58,947 bases of DNA from Pontibacter ummariensis (GTDB lineage: Bacteria > Bacteroidota > Bacteroidia > Cytophagales > Hymenobacteraceae). Of the stretch, positions 25,568-34,915 are shown in pieces. Position numbers and translations under genes: made by a program. Location of the stretch: positions 1 to 58,947 of the forward strand of contig NZ_FZOQ01000031.1 of NCBI RefSeq assembly GCF_900188175.1. Direction: 5' to 3'. Below the pieces are notes generated by a model. The model was not told the origin of the DNA, did not search any database, and saw only the letters and a list, made by a program, of their open reading frames with translations. How positions within the stretch are numbered: position 1 is the stretch's first letter; each line of letters begins with the position of its first letter.

Positions 25568-25871
25568 AATAGAGCGAAGGGATCCCGGCTTAGCAGTACA
25601 TGCCTTGAAATTGCGGTGTATGAAGACTTATTAGCGGCCCAGAACTGGTTAATGCTCTAGTAAGCAACATGCCTGTTAAAGCGATGTGTCCTGTGGGGGC
25701 ACACCTGTTGTGAAGGCTCCTGGGTCTTCCTGCCAGATGAGTTGTATGCTACCCGGACGTGAAGTGTTTTGCCGTATCTGCGCTTCTTGGTGCAATGCGC
25801 TGTCTTATGATTACCTTTCAAAGAAAAGAAGCACCTATCTACTGCAGATACGGTGCTTCTTATTTCTTCCT
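25568..25871. other. Gap upstream of the TonB receptor
   Basis: About 300 bp between the receptor promoter and the S41 peptidase end. Nothing is seen except the terminator at 25826-25861. Confidence 0.5.
25826..25861 (-). terminator. Intrinsic terminator after the S41 peptidase gene
   Basis: Stem AAGAAGCACC (25826-25835) and GGTGCTTCTT (25852-25861) extended by TATCT/AGATA, with a T-rich stretch on the minus strand, just past the stop at 25872. Confidence 0.75.
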
Positions 25872-26924
25872 CTATGGGAGCTGTGCCTCGGCCTTCAGAT
25901 AGCCTTTGATATATGACACAGGATCCTCCAGGTGCTTGGGTAGCTTTACCTCTGGGGCGATACCAGCTTTGTCTACCGATGTTTCGGGCAGGCGTGTCGA
26001 ACGGGAACTTGGGATGCCGACCAGGTAGGGCATGCTAGGCAACGGTAGTTCTGTTACGTTGGCGTAATCCAAGGCTCCTTTTGTGTTACTGGTCCCGAAC
26101 GTGGTTACCTTGTCGCTTTGAAGGGCGTAGAGTAGAAACTGCTCGGCAGCGCTTGCACATTTCTGGTCCTGTATAACCGCTATGCGAACCGGTGTCTTGC
26201 TTACTGACTCGTATGTTGCCACCGACTTCTCCTCTCCAAATGGCACAAACTGTCCTGGCCTTGCCTTTAGCGTCGCAACAAGCTCCTCTACCACTTTCCT
26301 GGTATTTGCAGGAATCTCTTCCTGAAGCAGCGCCTCGAAATTCGCTATGTTGTCTTCTGAGGCGAGGAACTCAACTCCATGTACTTCATAAGGGCGGGTA
26401 TACATCAGGGGTAGCAAACCGAAGTAAGGGCGGTCTCCTCCCCCGCCGTTTCCCCGAATATCAATAATGAGCTGGGGCGTTGGGCTGTCTTTAAAAGCTG
26501 CCACCAAGCTGTCTATAGCTTTAATGTGTCTGATACTAAAGGAAGGAAGCACGAGCAGTGCTGTTTGCTCGTCCAGCCGTGCTAAATTTGGCTGCTTTAC
26601 TACAGCCGGGGTGAGCGGTTTAGGCGCAGCTTTATCCTGGGGCGATAAGTAGACATGCCCGTCATGGAAGGTGTTGAGCCAACCGGTGATAACCTCAGCG
26701 CAACTGTCAGTTGTAGCTGCTTTTCTGGCCTTTCGTTCCGTCTTTGCCTTCAGTCTGGCATAGGCCTTCTTCTCTGAAGCGGGAACCTTATCCGGAAACC
26801 TAGCATAGTTCATTTCCAGCTTTTGGACCACGTAGTCAAAGTTCTCTGGGCAATTGCATTGCTGGGCGTTTGCGGCCACACTAAGTGCACAAACAAGCAA
26901 GGCCGTACAGATGCTTTTATTCAT
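25872..26924 (-). CDS. S41-family (tail-specific) secreted peptidase
   Basis: Start at the ATG at 26924 (MNKSICTALL), giving a 350-residue protein with a signal peptide ending near NAQQC. The N-terminal third is a helical, charged domain with several Cys; the C-terminal part is an S41 protease domain with LIIDIRGNGGGG, the nucleophile-bearing KCASAAEQF and GTSNTKGALDYAN. It lacks a PDZ domain, as in retinol-binding-protein-like S41 peptidases of Bacteroidota. Cell-surface or periplasmic peptide cleavage is expected. No link to the neighbours is apparent. Confidence 0.82.
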   Translation of the reverse strand: MNKSICTALLVCALSVAANAQQCNCPENFDYVVQKLEMNYARFPDKVPASEKKAYARLKAKTERKARKAATTDSCAEVITGWLNTFHDGHVYLSPQDKAAPKPLTPAVVKQPNLARLDEQTALLVLPSFSIRHIKAIDSLVAAFKDSPTPQLIIDIRGNGGGGDRPYFGLLPLMYTRPYEVHGVEFLASEDNIANFEALLQEEIPANTRKVVEELVATLKARPGQFVPFGEEKSVATYESVSKTPVRIAVIQDQKCASAAEQFLLYALQSDKVTTFGTSNTKGALDYANVTELPLPSMPYLVGIPSSRSTRLPETSVDKAGIAPEVKLPKHLEDPVSYIKGYLKAEAQLP

Positions 26925-27078
26925 GTAGGTCTTAATCAAAGTAAGTAATTGATGAGATCAGCACCTGTGATATAAGCCTTCTTCATTGGGTAATTCAGGT
27001 CTTAATACTGAAGGGAACAAGCTTAAGGCTCCTCCTAAAGGCTTTCTAAGCTAAGTGCAGGCGCTGGAGAACACTCTG

Positions 27079-27603
27079 CTAAATTCTGTTGCCCTTCGCA
27101 CGGTCGAAGACAAGGTAATCGACCATGCGCCAGTTGACACCATCCTTGCTCAGTTCAAAGGTCATTTTAAAGGAATCTTCTGAGAGCCTCTCATAAATAA
27201 AGTGCTGCCACATGGTGCCGCCCTGTGGGTGCTCTTGCTGGTTTGTCAGTACCAACTTGCCGTTTCGCCAGCCATCCCCTGTAAACTTCCGGCTCCCACC
27301 AAGGCTGTCAAATATATAAGCAACAAATTCCCCGGTCTGCTGGTCTGTTCCCCACCAGGATGTAGCCTTATATGAATTGGGCGCCCGATCGATGTGTTCG
27401 TACTCTATCCAGCTACTGTCTAGAGAAGCTTTAAAAGACAGGTCTGCGGATATAGGTTTGCCACTAGCAAATTCCCCCTCACCCGACCATGACCCGGCAA
27501 AGTATTCCAGCACTTCTTTCGATGGTTTTTTTACAGGTCTTTGCTGTGCCTGTAATTGCAGTGCCCCTAAGACAAGGGCAGCGGTAAGCATAACTTTTTT
27601 CAT
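27079..27603 (-). CDS. Exported DUF1579-like protein
   Basis: The ATG at 27603 starts a 174-residue protein with a signal peptide (MKKVMLTAALVLGALQLQAQ). The mature part is a lipocalin-like beta domain: EYFAGSWSGEGEF, then SSWIEYEHID, SWWGTDQQTGEFVAYIFDSLG, and a final DYLVFDRAKG. This resembles DUF1579, a family found in stand-alone exported proteins of unknown function. The longer frame adds a leader that is not part of the domain. Confidence 0.7.
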   Translation of the reverse strand: MKKVMLTAALVLGALQLQAQQRPVKKPSKEVLEYFAGSWSGEGEFASGKPISADLSFKASLDSSWIEYEHIDRAPNSYKATSWWGTDQQTGEFVAYIFDSLGGSRKFTGDGWRNGKLVLTNQQEHPQGGTMWQHFIYERLSEDSFKMTFELSKDGVNWRMVDYLVFDRAKGNRI

Positions 27604-27676
27604 AGTTTTAGGGCTGATGTATTGTGCAGCAAATATGTTTAAAATCTGTTTTAATTGGGTATAGTAGCTTTCTAAA

Positions 27677-27723
27677 AAAAGCATCTAACTTTCGACTGAA
27701 AGAGTCAGAAGTTAGATGCTTTT
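27677..27723 (-). terminator. Terminator with 15-bp perfect stem
   Basis: AAAAGCATCTAACTT (27677-27691) pairs with 27709-27723; a second inner stem GACT/AGTC fills the loop. The stop codon of the AhpD-like gene (27722-27724) overlaps the stem, and a T run follows on the minus strand. Confidence 0.8.
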
Positions 27724-28150
27724 AGTTTTGCACCTTTAAGCCAGGAGTTAGGTTCATGACAGCTCCCAAACGCTGAGCACCCGTGATAAAGCAAACGAAG
27801 GCGCAAAGCTCCACGATTTCTTTGTCGGAGAAGACCTCCCGGAGCACCTCAAAATGGCCGTCGTTAATACTCAAGTGGTCCAGCAGGAACAGTTCCGCAA
27901 AAGCACTTGCCAGTTCCTCCCGCTGGTTCAGGTTCTCTGTTTTGGGCTTGCCTTTCGCCATGCAGTACTGACACTGGTTTCCGAAAGCAAGGGTACGACG
28001 CACCTGCTCAAGTAGCTCAGGGCTTAAACCGGTACAGGTAAAGAAGGTCTCCTCTAAGCCGGCCCACTTTTGCATTAGGTCCTGGTTATACCCTAAGAGT
28101 TTTTGGAAAGGAGTCTCACCATTGGGAGACAGGTTAATTCTTGTTTTCAT
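27722..28150 (-). CDS. Carboxymuconolactone decarboxylase/AhpD-like protein
   Basis: A 142-residue all-helical protein with the AhpD-type redox motif CQYC (Cys60, Cys63) and downstream helices KEIVELCAFVCFITGAQRLG. AhpD proteins use this pair as a thiol peroxidase partner. The usual third residue of the motif (His two positions after the second Cys) is not conserved: here it is CMAKG, so peroxidase activity is uncertain. It is divergent from an Lrp/AsnC regulator with 120 bp between, which suggests local regulation. Confidence 0.75.
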   Translation of the reverse strand: MKTRINLSPNGETPFQKLLGYNQDLMQKWAGLEETFFTCTGLSPELLEQVRRTLAFGNQCQYCMAKGKPKTENLNQREELASAFAELFLLDHLSINDGHFEVLREVFSDKEIVELCAFVCFITGAQRLGAVMNLTPGLKVQN

Positions 28151-28270
28151 GTGTCTTATTTTGTTTCTGCAAATTTCAGGAAAACAGCCTCCCCTCTTAC
28201 TTTAAAATCCACAGTTCTTACTACCTTTCCTTTTGGAAACAAAGGGATTTTAGGGGCTTTGGTTTTGTAA

Positions 28271-28726
28271 ATGATGGATAAGCTAAATTGGTCGATATTA
28301 AAGCTACTGCAGGAGAATGCCAGACTCTCTTATGTGGAGATTGGAAAGCAAGTAGGCCTTTCTGCCCCAGCAGTGGCCGAACGCATAGCTCGCATGGAAG
28401 AAAAAGGACTGATTGAACATTACAGGGCTTGCTTAAACCTAAGTGAAATAGGCCTTCCCTTAACAGCTTTTGTTTCCCTAAAAGTACGCGTAGGCAAACT
28501 GGATGAATTACTTCGCCTGGTGCCAGATCTTCCAGAGATCTACGAGTGCCATCGGGTAACAGGAAATGAGTGCCTGATCATGAAAGCAGCCCTGAGAAGC
28601 CCCGCGCAACTAGAGCAACTGATCAACAAGCTGATGGAATATGGAGAGCCAACTACTTCCGTTATTCTGTCTAGTCCTGTCAGCCATAAGGTCTTTCAAG
28701 ATCCCAGGGCTGCCTTAAGCGAATAA
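28271..28726 (+). CDS. Lrp/AsnC-family transcriptional regulator
   Basis: A 151-residue protein: N-terminal winged helix (DKLNWSILKLLQENARLSYVEIGKQVGLSAPAVAERIARM, about 1-50) and a C-terminal RAM effector domain (about 65-150) with the RVTGNECLIMKA strand. Length and order are those of the Lrp family, which forms octamers that respond to amino acids. Two ATG codons in tandem begin it. It probably controls the divergent AhpD-like gene. Confidence 0.9.
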   Translation: MMDKLNWSILKLLQENARLSYVEIGKQVGLSAPAVAERIARMEEKGLIEHYRACLNLSEIGLPLTAFVSLKVRVGKLDELLRLVPDLPEIYECHRVTGNECLIMKAALRSPAQLEQLINKLMEYGEPTTSVILSSPVSHKVFQDPRAALSE

Positions 28727-28825
28727 GAGGTGTTAGGGGCAATGCCAAATTGTTGTAGAACTCAGCTTGGCTACTATTTAAGGAAGCAAATCGGGTAAGA
28801 AGGCATACGCCCCCCTTGTCGCTTC

Positions 28826-29799
28826 CTAAACGTTCCAAAACGCCAGCTTGCCTGTTATATCCTGATGATGTTGCTCACTACAAGCCTCTTTGTAATTATC
28901 AAACGCACATTTCCTGCCTATGTCCAGTTTAAATTCTGGATCGGATAACTGCTCAACGAGTTCCTGAGCCATTCTGATTTTCTGATCTGCGTTAATGCCA
29001 CTCAACCAGTTGTCTAACCCGAAGCCCTTTATTGTTAAATACTTCATGATGACAGAGGCATTGTAAAACTGTACCGGTTCCTGGCTCAGCAAGCCGTACA
29101 AAATAATACTCCCATTAGCCTCGACACAGTCAAATAAACTTGTACCAATGCTACCGCCTACTGCGTCCAATGCTACTTTTACACCTTTGCCAGCTGTTAG
29201 GCTTCGTACTTTTTCCACCCATGTACTCTCCAGCACGTCTAACACAGCCGTAGCACCTAAGGCTAATGGTCCGTCTCATCCTTCTTTCCTCGGGTGGCCG
29301 CTATCACATGAATACCTCTTTTCCGGGCCAACTGTATGATAACCCTGGAAACCGTGGAATTTCCCGCAGTTAACAAAAGCCAGCTGTTTTCCTGAACCTT
29401 CGCCTGTTCCAGTAATGCCCACGCCGTAATCTGGTTCAAAGCGAACTGGCAAGCCTTCTCTAATGGAAACGCCTTTGGCAAAATATAAAGTTTTTCAACG
29501 GGCACGGAGACAAATTCAGCCCAGCAGCCGCGGTGTCGGAAAGAAACAAGGGATCCGACAGGCACTTTTCCCGCTTTGTCCGCCTGCACCACGACCCCTG
29601 CTCCCTCTAATCCTGCAATCTGAGGAAGGACCGGCTGCACCCTGTATCTGCCATGTATGAATATGTAATCTGCCGGACTCACGGGGCTTGCTGCTACTTT
29701 AACCAGCACCTCGTTTTCCTGAGGTGTGGGCTTATGACTGTCGCCAAATTCAAGAACAGCCTGCGGGGCCCCGAATGCTTTAAAGTGTAACGATTTCAT
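28826..29799 (-). pseudogene. Frameshifted zinc-type alcohol dehydrogenase/quinone oxidoreductase
   Basis: Two abutting minus-strand frames form one MDR protein. The N-terminal 178 residues (29263-29799) have the GroES-like domain with PQIAGLEGAGVVVQ and the start of the nucleotide fold, LLLTAGNSTVSRVIIQLARKRG. The C-terminal 139 residues (28826-29245) resume with KVALDAVGGSIGTSLFD. Between them the other frame reads PLALGATAVLDVLE, the expected join of this family, so one base has been gained or lost near 29260. The catalytic zinc ligands are not conserved, as usual in the quinone reductase branch. It is a pseudogene or a sequencing error. Confidence 0.8.
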
Positions 29800-30268
29800 T
29801 CTTTTACATTATAGTCTAAGGCAGGGCTCTAACACGGATTAGTCTCGTATGGCCTGTTAATTCACTTTCCAAAAGTAGAAAATCTTTTAAAGATACAGAC
29901 CTGTCTGTTTACAAAGGTTTACATATACTTGCCGATGTCTCCTTTACCTAAAGAAACAAGTAATGCTGCTTCCGGGCTCTGTCGAGTGATCCTCAGGGAC
30001 ATCATCCTTACCCCAAAGCAAGCAAGTGGTCTACCAGTAAGCGGCCGTCACCATCAACGTCTATGATTTTTGCATCTTTCGAGAGGCTGATCTGCTTCAA
30101 GAAGTCCAGCTACGAAGTTGGTGCCGGCTGGTACCCCTCACCTCCGCTTTTTACTTTAATCTCAAAAAACTCTGCTTTCCTTTGCCTGTCACTTTTAGTC
30201 ACTTTTACTTACCTAACTTTAAGTGTTAGTTCCGTTTTAGTTGATGATCAAGACTCGTATAATTGTCT
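29800..30268. other. Empty intergenic stretch
   Basis: About 470 bp upstream of the oxidoreductase, AT-rich in its last third. No convincing gene, operator or terminator is seen. Confidence 0.5.
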
Positions 30269-30454
30269 ATGTCGTTTTTGTTTGAGTATATTAAAAAGGT
30301 CAAAGCCCGAGAGCTTGGGGTAGATGAGGTAAGGCTTCATCTATTTTACCTGGACTACTTGTGCAAATCAGATGCTGCCGTTGAAAGAAAAAGTAAGCTT
30401 GTCCGTAAGAAGCTAAACGCCAGGCTACATGAACTAAAGGAAGTTAGCAGATGA
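30269..30454 (+). CDS. Small hypothetical basic protein
   Basis: A 61-codon frame starting at ATG 30269 with the sequence MSFLFEYIKKVKARELG. The product is helix-prone and rich in Lys, Arg, Glu and Leu, with the hydrophobic face LHLFYLDYL, and reads like a small regulatory or scaffold protein. No family is recognised. Amino-acid composition is natural, which argues for a real gene, but no strong ribosome site is seen. Confidence 0.4.
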   Translation: MSFLFEYIKKVKARELGVDEVRLHLFYLDYLCKSDAAVERKSKLVRKKLNARLHELKEVSR

Positions 30455-30634
30455 TAATATGGCTGATAGTCGTTTACCTGATAAACCCAGCCGCTCTAAG
30501 CAAAAAGCAATTTTCTGTTATACTTAATTCAACAGCCCTCGACAATGCTCTAAATCATGGTGGGCTTGCTTGCGCTTCCAGAAGATTGAAATCCACTTTC
30601 TATTTAGTAACAGGTTTGAAGTAAGGGCTATTTG

Positions 30635-31723
30635 TTACTCTTTTGGCAACTCTATGTAAAAAGTAGTTCCCTCGTTTTCCGCGCTCTCGAACCAGATTCT
30701 TCCCTTGTGCCACTCCACGATTGTTTTGATGATGCTCATGCCCAGCCCGGTGGAAGGTTCCCCTTTCAGCCCCTCGCGCCTGGCTGGCGTGAACCTCTCA
30801 AACAGCTCGTCATGGTAGCGGTCCGGAATACCAATACCGTTGTCCTTTACCGTAATCAGCACCGTTGCCTCCTGTTCGCTTATGTCAACTACTATCACGC
30901 CATTATCACGCGTGAACTTGATAGCGTTCGATATAAGGTTGTTGATCACCTGCATGAACTTATTCTGGTCGAGGTTAACATAAAGTTTCTCGCTGGAAGA
31001 AGTGAACTGGAACTCCTTTTTAATAAGGTCCTCCCCGTCTCCATACTGTTCCATCACCTCTTTCACCTTCTCTATCAGGTTGACGCGCCTCTTGATCACA
31101 CCCGTATTGGAGGAGGAGAGAAACTCCTGTTCCACGAAGTCTCTGATCATACGGATGCTCTTCTCGCTACTGTCTCGGATTATCCTTATCACGTTGTCAA
31201 CCTGGCTGTTCTCATACTCCCTGGTGTAGTCGGAGAGCAAGCCCGCCAAGCCCTGTATGTTGGCGATGGGACCAGCCAGGTCATGGGAGAGGATCTCCAG
31301 GATAGAGTTCTTCTTGGCAGCAAACTTTTGCAGGTTGGCGATGTTGTCCTTGGCAACGGTGATGTCCTCTACTATGCCAGCGATAAGCCGCTTTCCTTGC
31401 TGATCAGTGACTAGCTTCGGGTTAAGCAGCATCCAGGAGACGGATTTGTCAGGCAGGATGATTCGAAACTCTACGTCATACTTTATGATGCCATCCAGTA
31501 GTTCCCGGTACTCCTTTACAAGATAATCCCTGTCGTCAGGATGAACGGTGTCCAAGATGATGCTCGGATTTGCTAAAACACTCTCCCTCGTCCTGTTCCA
31601 CAGGTAGGGAAAAGCAGTGTTAAGATGGGTGAATGAACCTGAGTCCACATCATAAGAGAAGAGAACCTTGCCTGTCTGCCTTATTAGTTCTTCGAATACC
31701 TGGTAATTGCTGCTTTCGTCCAT
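30635..31723 (-). CDS. PAS-domain sensor histidine kinase
   Basis: A 362-residue soluble kinase without membrane segments. A PAS domain fills about residues 8-125 (VDSGSFTHLN, HPDDRDYLVKEY, GIVEDITVAK), then a HisKA segment with the H box ILSHDLAGPIANIQG (His147), and an ATPase domain with NLISNAIKF (N box), DNGIGIPDRY (G1) and STGLGMSIIKTI (G2). It is transcribed alone, so its response regulator is elsewhere. The PAS ligand cannot be told. Confidence 0.92.
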   Translation of the reverse strand: MDESSNYQVFEELIRQTGKVLFSYDVDSGSFTHLNTAFPYLWNRTRESVLANPSIILDTVHPDDRDYLVKEYRELLDGIIKYDVEFRIILPDKSVSWMLLNPKLVTDQQGKRLIAGIVEDITVAKDNIANLQKFAAKKNSILEILSHDLAGPIANIQGLAGLLSDYTREYENSQVDNVIRIIRDSSEKSIRMIRDFVEQEFLSSSNTGVIKRRVNLIEKVKEVMEQYGDGEDLIKKEFQFTSSSEKLYVNLDQNKFMQVINNLISNAIKFTRDNGVIVVDISEQEATVLITVKDNGIGIPDRYHDELFERFTPARREGLKGEPSTGLGMSIIKTIVEWHKGRIWFESAENEGTTFYIELPKE

Positions 31724-32334
31724 TCATTGAAGGTACAGTTGTACTACCTGTTTACTACAAGTGCTCAAGTTGCGTTGCGGTAGCTCTTTTTCCCTTGCTT
31801 GGACAGACAAAGCTTGCCCACGTTGTTTCGCCCTACAAAAGGGAAGGAAGACACAGGGGGTAAAGAGTCTCTGAGATTGGACATGATCCGACACCGTTAT
31901 TTCTATAAATTGTTTTTTTGCTAAGCAAACGCAATAACTTTATGAAACCCTTTGAAACAGGGGGGTTATACTATAACGCTATCGCAGCTGTTATAGCAAT
32001 GCACTACCTTGACAACCTAACTAACCATGCGTACACTGCTAATAAAAACAAACGTTTTCTTTGCACGTGGCTTTTATGGATGGCCATTAGCTCATGTTTC
32101 AAGGTTAAGAAACCTTCCAATAAATCATAGTAAGCTTATTGTCAAGTTTGGTGAGTTTCCTTACTATTACAGTAGCGCATTATTAACCACTACTCACTTC
32201 AAGCTGGAACTTTCGGGGATAGGTTGCACATGAGTTTATGACTACAAGCCTATAAAATTCAAAAAGCGGTTCGAGCACATGCCCAAACCACTTTTTATCT
32301 CAACTATTGGTCTTAGCATTTCAAAATGAATCAC
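31724..32334. other. Intergenic stretch before the CAT-like gene
   Basis: About 600 bp, AT-rich, with short unconvincing ORFs. A terminator-like hairpin lies at 32261-32296. Nothing else is recognised. Confidence 0.5.
32261..32296 (-). terminator. Terminator-like hairpin after the CAT-like gene
   Basis: AAAAAGCGGTT and AACCaCTTTTT form a stem with one mismatch 38 bp past the stop at 32335; usable in both directions. Confidence 0.55.
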
Positions 32335-32964
32335 TTAGTTGTCGTTCATCAACCTTTGGAATTCCTCTACAAAAAGCCCCACATGATAGCCATCCGCTAA
32401 GCCGTGATGCACGTGTACGGAGACAGGCATTGTCCTGACACCGCGCTTCTCTGTCACTTTCCCAAAGGAGACTTTCGGACAACTATCTGAAAAGGTGAAA
32501 CTCCTTGCGTGGGATATAGATGTAAACTCCATCCAGGGAATGGCGGAAAAGTGAATTACATTCTTTCCTGAAACGGCAGGTATCAATCCCTCTGATTGCT
32601 GCACACCCTTTATAATTTCATTTGCCTTCTCATAGAAGTTGCCTTCATCTTCCTCATAGTCCATATAGGCAAAGCCAAATGTATGGTCTGCTCTGCTGAT
32701 TGTTGAAGAAGCGTTCACCTGCTCGAAAACATACACTTTACCGTTGATGGTGCGATAGCGAAACGCCTCCACAGTGTTCGCTGCCTGTAAAGCCCTATAC
32801 AGGTAGTATAGGAAGAAAGACTGGTTATTCTTCTTTACTTGTTCATAAGCCTTCGTGCAGTCAATCTGAATTGTTATACCGAAGAACGGCTCTTCAAATT
32901 GTGAGAAGAAAAGATAATGGTCTTTTCTATTCCAATCTGATATGTTTATCTCTTTTTTCATCAT
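32335..32964 (-). CDS. Chloramphenicol acetyltransferase-like (CAT) acyltransferase
   Basis: A 209-residue protein of the CATA family: the start FFSQFEEPFFGITIQIDCTKA and the catalytic motif HHGLADGYH near the C-terminus (His187 as general base, with the following Asp). The length matches trimeric type-A enzymes. The substrate may be chloramphenicol or another hydroxylated compound; resistance cannot be inferred from sequence alone. It overlaps the HAD hydrolase gene by 4 bp (ATGA), so the two are translated together. Confidence 0.85.
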   Translation of the reverse strand: MMKKEINISDWNRKDHYLFFSQFEEPFFGITIQIDCTKAYEQVKKNNQSFFLYYLYRALQAANTVEAFRYRTINGKVYVFEQVNASSTISRADHTFGFAYMDYEEDEGNFYEKANEIIKGVQQSEGLIPAVSGKNVIHFSAIPWMEFTSISHARSFTFSDSCPKVSFGKVTEKRGVRTMPVSVHVHHGLADGYHVGLFVEEFQRLMNDN

Positions 32965-33653
32965 GTTAAATATGGTATTATCTCACTTATGGCATTTAAC
33001 TCTATCAGATTTGGATGCTCTAGCGTACGCTCGTGTTGCTCGTGCGTCCACGTGGTGTGATAAGGCACATGAGCCGCATAGCCTTGCAACTCCAAAACAG
33101 GAAGCACATCCGGCTTGATGGAGTTTTCAATCATCAAGAACTTCTCAGGCACGCAGTCCAGGTGTTTTAACAGCTTCTGATAATCAGAGGCTTTCTTGTC
33201 GCTCATAATCTCTATATGGTGAAAGTAATTTTCAAGTACCGACTGCTTCAGCTTTCTCTCCTGGTCCAGTAAATCCCCTTTGGTCACCATCACCAACCTG
33301 TACTCCCCGAGAAGCAAGTCCAGCACCTCTTCGACCCCCTCTAACAATTCATTGGGCTTTAGCAGCAACTCCTGCCCCAACTGAATGACTTCATCGATTA
33401 GTCTGAAATTCGCCTTACCGTTGGAGACCCTGTAAGCAGTCTCTATCATGCAGAGCATGAATCCCTTAATGCCATACCCGTACAGGTGCAGGTTCTTCAT
33501 TTCAGTCTTGAATAATTGCTGAGAGGTCGAATGATGCGGCAGGAAGTCTTCCAGCAAGGCGCAGAACTTGCGCTCTGTCTCCTGAAAGTAGGGATCATTT
33601 ACCCGAAGTGTGTCGTCAGCGTCAAAGGCGATAGTCTTTATTTTGTTTATCAT
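32961..33653 (-). CDS. HAD-family hydrolase
   Basis: A 230-residue haloacid-dehalogenase-fold protein with motif I FDADDTLRVND (Asp11, Asp13), a helical cap insertion (about 20-90), motif II VMVTKGD, motif III Lys before SDYQKLL and motif IV MIENSIKPD. All four catalytic motifs are present, so phosphatase-type activity is expected. It is co-translated with the CAT-like gene and divergent from a frameshifted Crp regulator gene (80 bp apart). Confidence 0.85.
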   Translation of the reverse strand: MINKIKTIAFDADDTLRVNDPYFQETERKFCALLEDFLPHHSTSQQLFKTEMKNLHLYGYGIKGFMLCMIETAYRVSNGKANFRLIDEVIQLGQELLLKPNELLEGVEEVLDLLLGEYRLVMVTKGDLLDQERKLKQSVLENYFHHIEIMSDKKASDYQKLLKHLDCVPEKFLMIENSIKPDVLPVLELQGYAAHVPYHTTWTHEQHERTLEHPNLIELNAISEIIPYLT

Positions 33654-33733
33654 CCTTACTTCTGTACTTTTTCAACTGCAAAATTCATTGAAGCCTTTAT
33701 TAGTAGAAAGGACATTTGTCCTAATAAGAAAAT

Positions 33734-34299
33734 ATGCTGCGGACGAATATTTCTTCCCTGTCATTTATCGAGCGTCTCCACGCGAAAAAGGAGCATAATG
33801 GAAGCCTTACGCTAGAGACATTTCCAGCAGGAGACTTGCTGTTGAAACAGGGAGAAAAAGCCACTAAGGTATTAATTGTAAAAACTGGTATCACAAAATG
33901 CTTTTTCAGCGAGGAAAACGGCAAGGATTATATCCTCGAGTTTTTAGGAGAAGGAGAAATCGTAGGAGAGATTGAATTTCTCAGGCAGATTAAATGCTTA
34001 TGTAGTGTTGAAGCTGTAACAAAGGTTGAGGCATATGCCATCGCAGTACCTTTTTTCAGTAACCTGTTAGAAATTAACCTTGAATTGAATAAACTACTGT
34101 TGGACGAGTTGGCTGAGCGGATAATCAATACAAGAGTAGCAGGGCATCTTTTCAACAGCTATACACGGTTGAACATGGGCTAAAGAAACTGCTTCAACTC
34201 CAATCCAAGTTAAATATCAACACCTCAAAAGAAGACATGGCTGCTTATTTAGGAGTTACGCTTAGGAGCCTGAACAGGACTTTGAAGAATGTAGTGTAA
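33734..34299 (+). pseudogene. Frameshifted Crp/Fnr-family regulator
   Basis: The first frame (33734-34183) gives 149 residues of a cNMP-binding beta roll and dimer helix (TFPAGDLLLKQGEKATKVL, GEGEIVGEIEFL), then stops early. In the next frame, from about 34160, the sequence continues as YTVEHGLKKLLQL and an HTH tail with TSKEDMAAYLGVTLRSLNRTLKNV, stopping at 34299. The domain order is that of a Crp protein of the type regulating a divergent gene, so one base is gained or lost near 34150. DNA binding is lost if the frameshift is real. It is not related closely to the cysteine-bearing paralogues at 12-14 kb. Confidence 0.8.
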
Positions 34300-34542
34300 A
34301 CTCTGCTTCTCTTGCACTCACCCATCAAGACCAATACTTGGAATACACCTACTTCCTCTTATATGCTCTCTGAGCAGAACACTACACTTTTTGCAGTACC
34401 AGATAGACGTTCTAATGTTTTGTTGACTTTTACAGGGGGGGTGGGTAGCGGCTGGAGCAGAAAAACCTGGTTTGTGCGAAGCCGAATTGTTTGGGTGGTG
34501 TATTGTTTGGTAATTCTATAAAAGCAAAAATATCTACATCAT
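34300..34542. other. Gap after the broken crp gene
   Basis: Nothing recognised; a 69-codon ORF here is not accepted. Confidence 0.4.
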
Positions 34543-34915
34543 TTAAATATAGGCAACTCTTTTAATGCTGAATAGGGGCCGCTTGTTGGTGTACCCAACA
34601 AACTCCAAAACATTTCCCTCAGAGTCATAAAAAAGTACTTCCCTACACCATTTTCTACCGCCTCTCCTACATCCACCCATTCTCATGTAATTCCTACGAA
34701 CAAGTTTAAATTTTGCGTTTCGAAGCTGGGGCAGGAAGCAATATGTTTGTTAGCCTAAACTTTCTTATCGGTCGCCAGAGAGTTAAGCTGGTCGGGCTGT
34801 CGGTATCTAGGACAAGAAGTTTAGTATCTTGCTCATCCCAAACCACACCAAATACCAGCTTTTCCTGATACTGCTAAATTGATGCACCTACATCTGAAAC
34901 ACTAACCTTTTCTCT
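34543..34915 (-). pseudogene. Decayed VOC (glyoxalase-fold) protein
   Basis: On the minus strand one frame reads LVFGVVWDEQDTKLLVLD and SPTSLTLWR, the first half of a VOC domain, and a second frame resumes with KWCREVLFYDSEGNVLEFVGY before a TAA at 34543-34545. FYDSEGNVLEFVGY is the standard closing strand of VOC domains. The frames do not join, and no start codon or intact N-terminal strand is present. It is a remnant of a single-domain VOC gene. Confidence 0.6.

Noticed and set aside
30632..31414. 260-codon plus-strand ORF
   Set aside because: Antisense of the PAS kinase; kinase motifs on the other strand are unambiguous.
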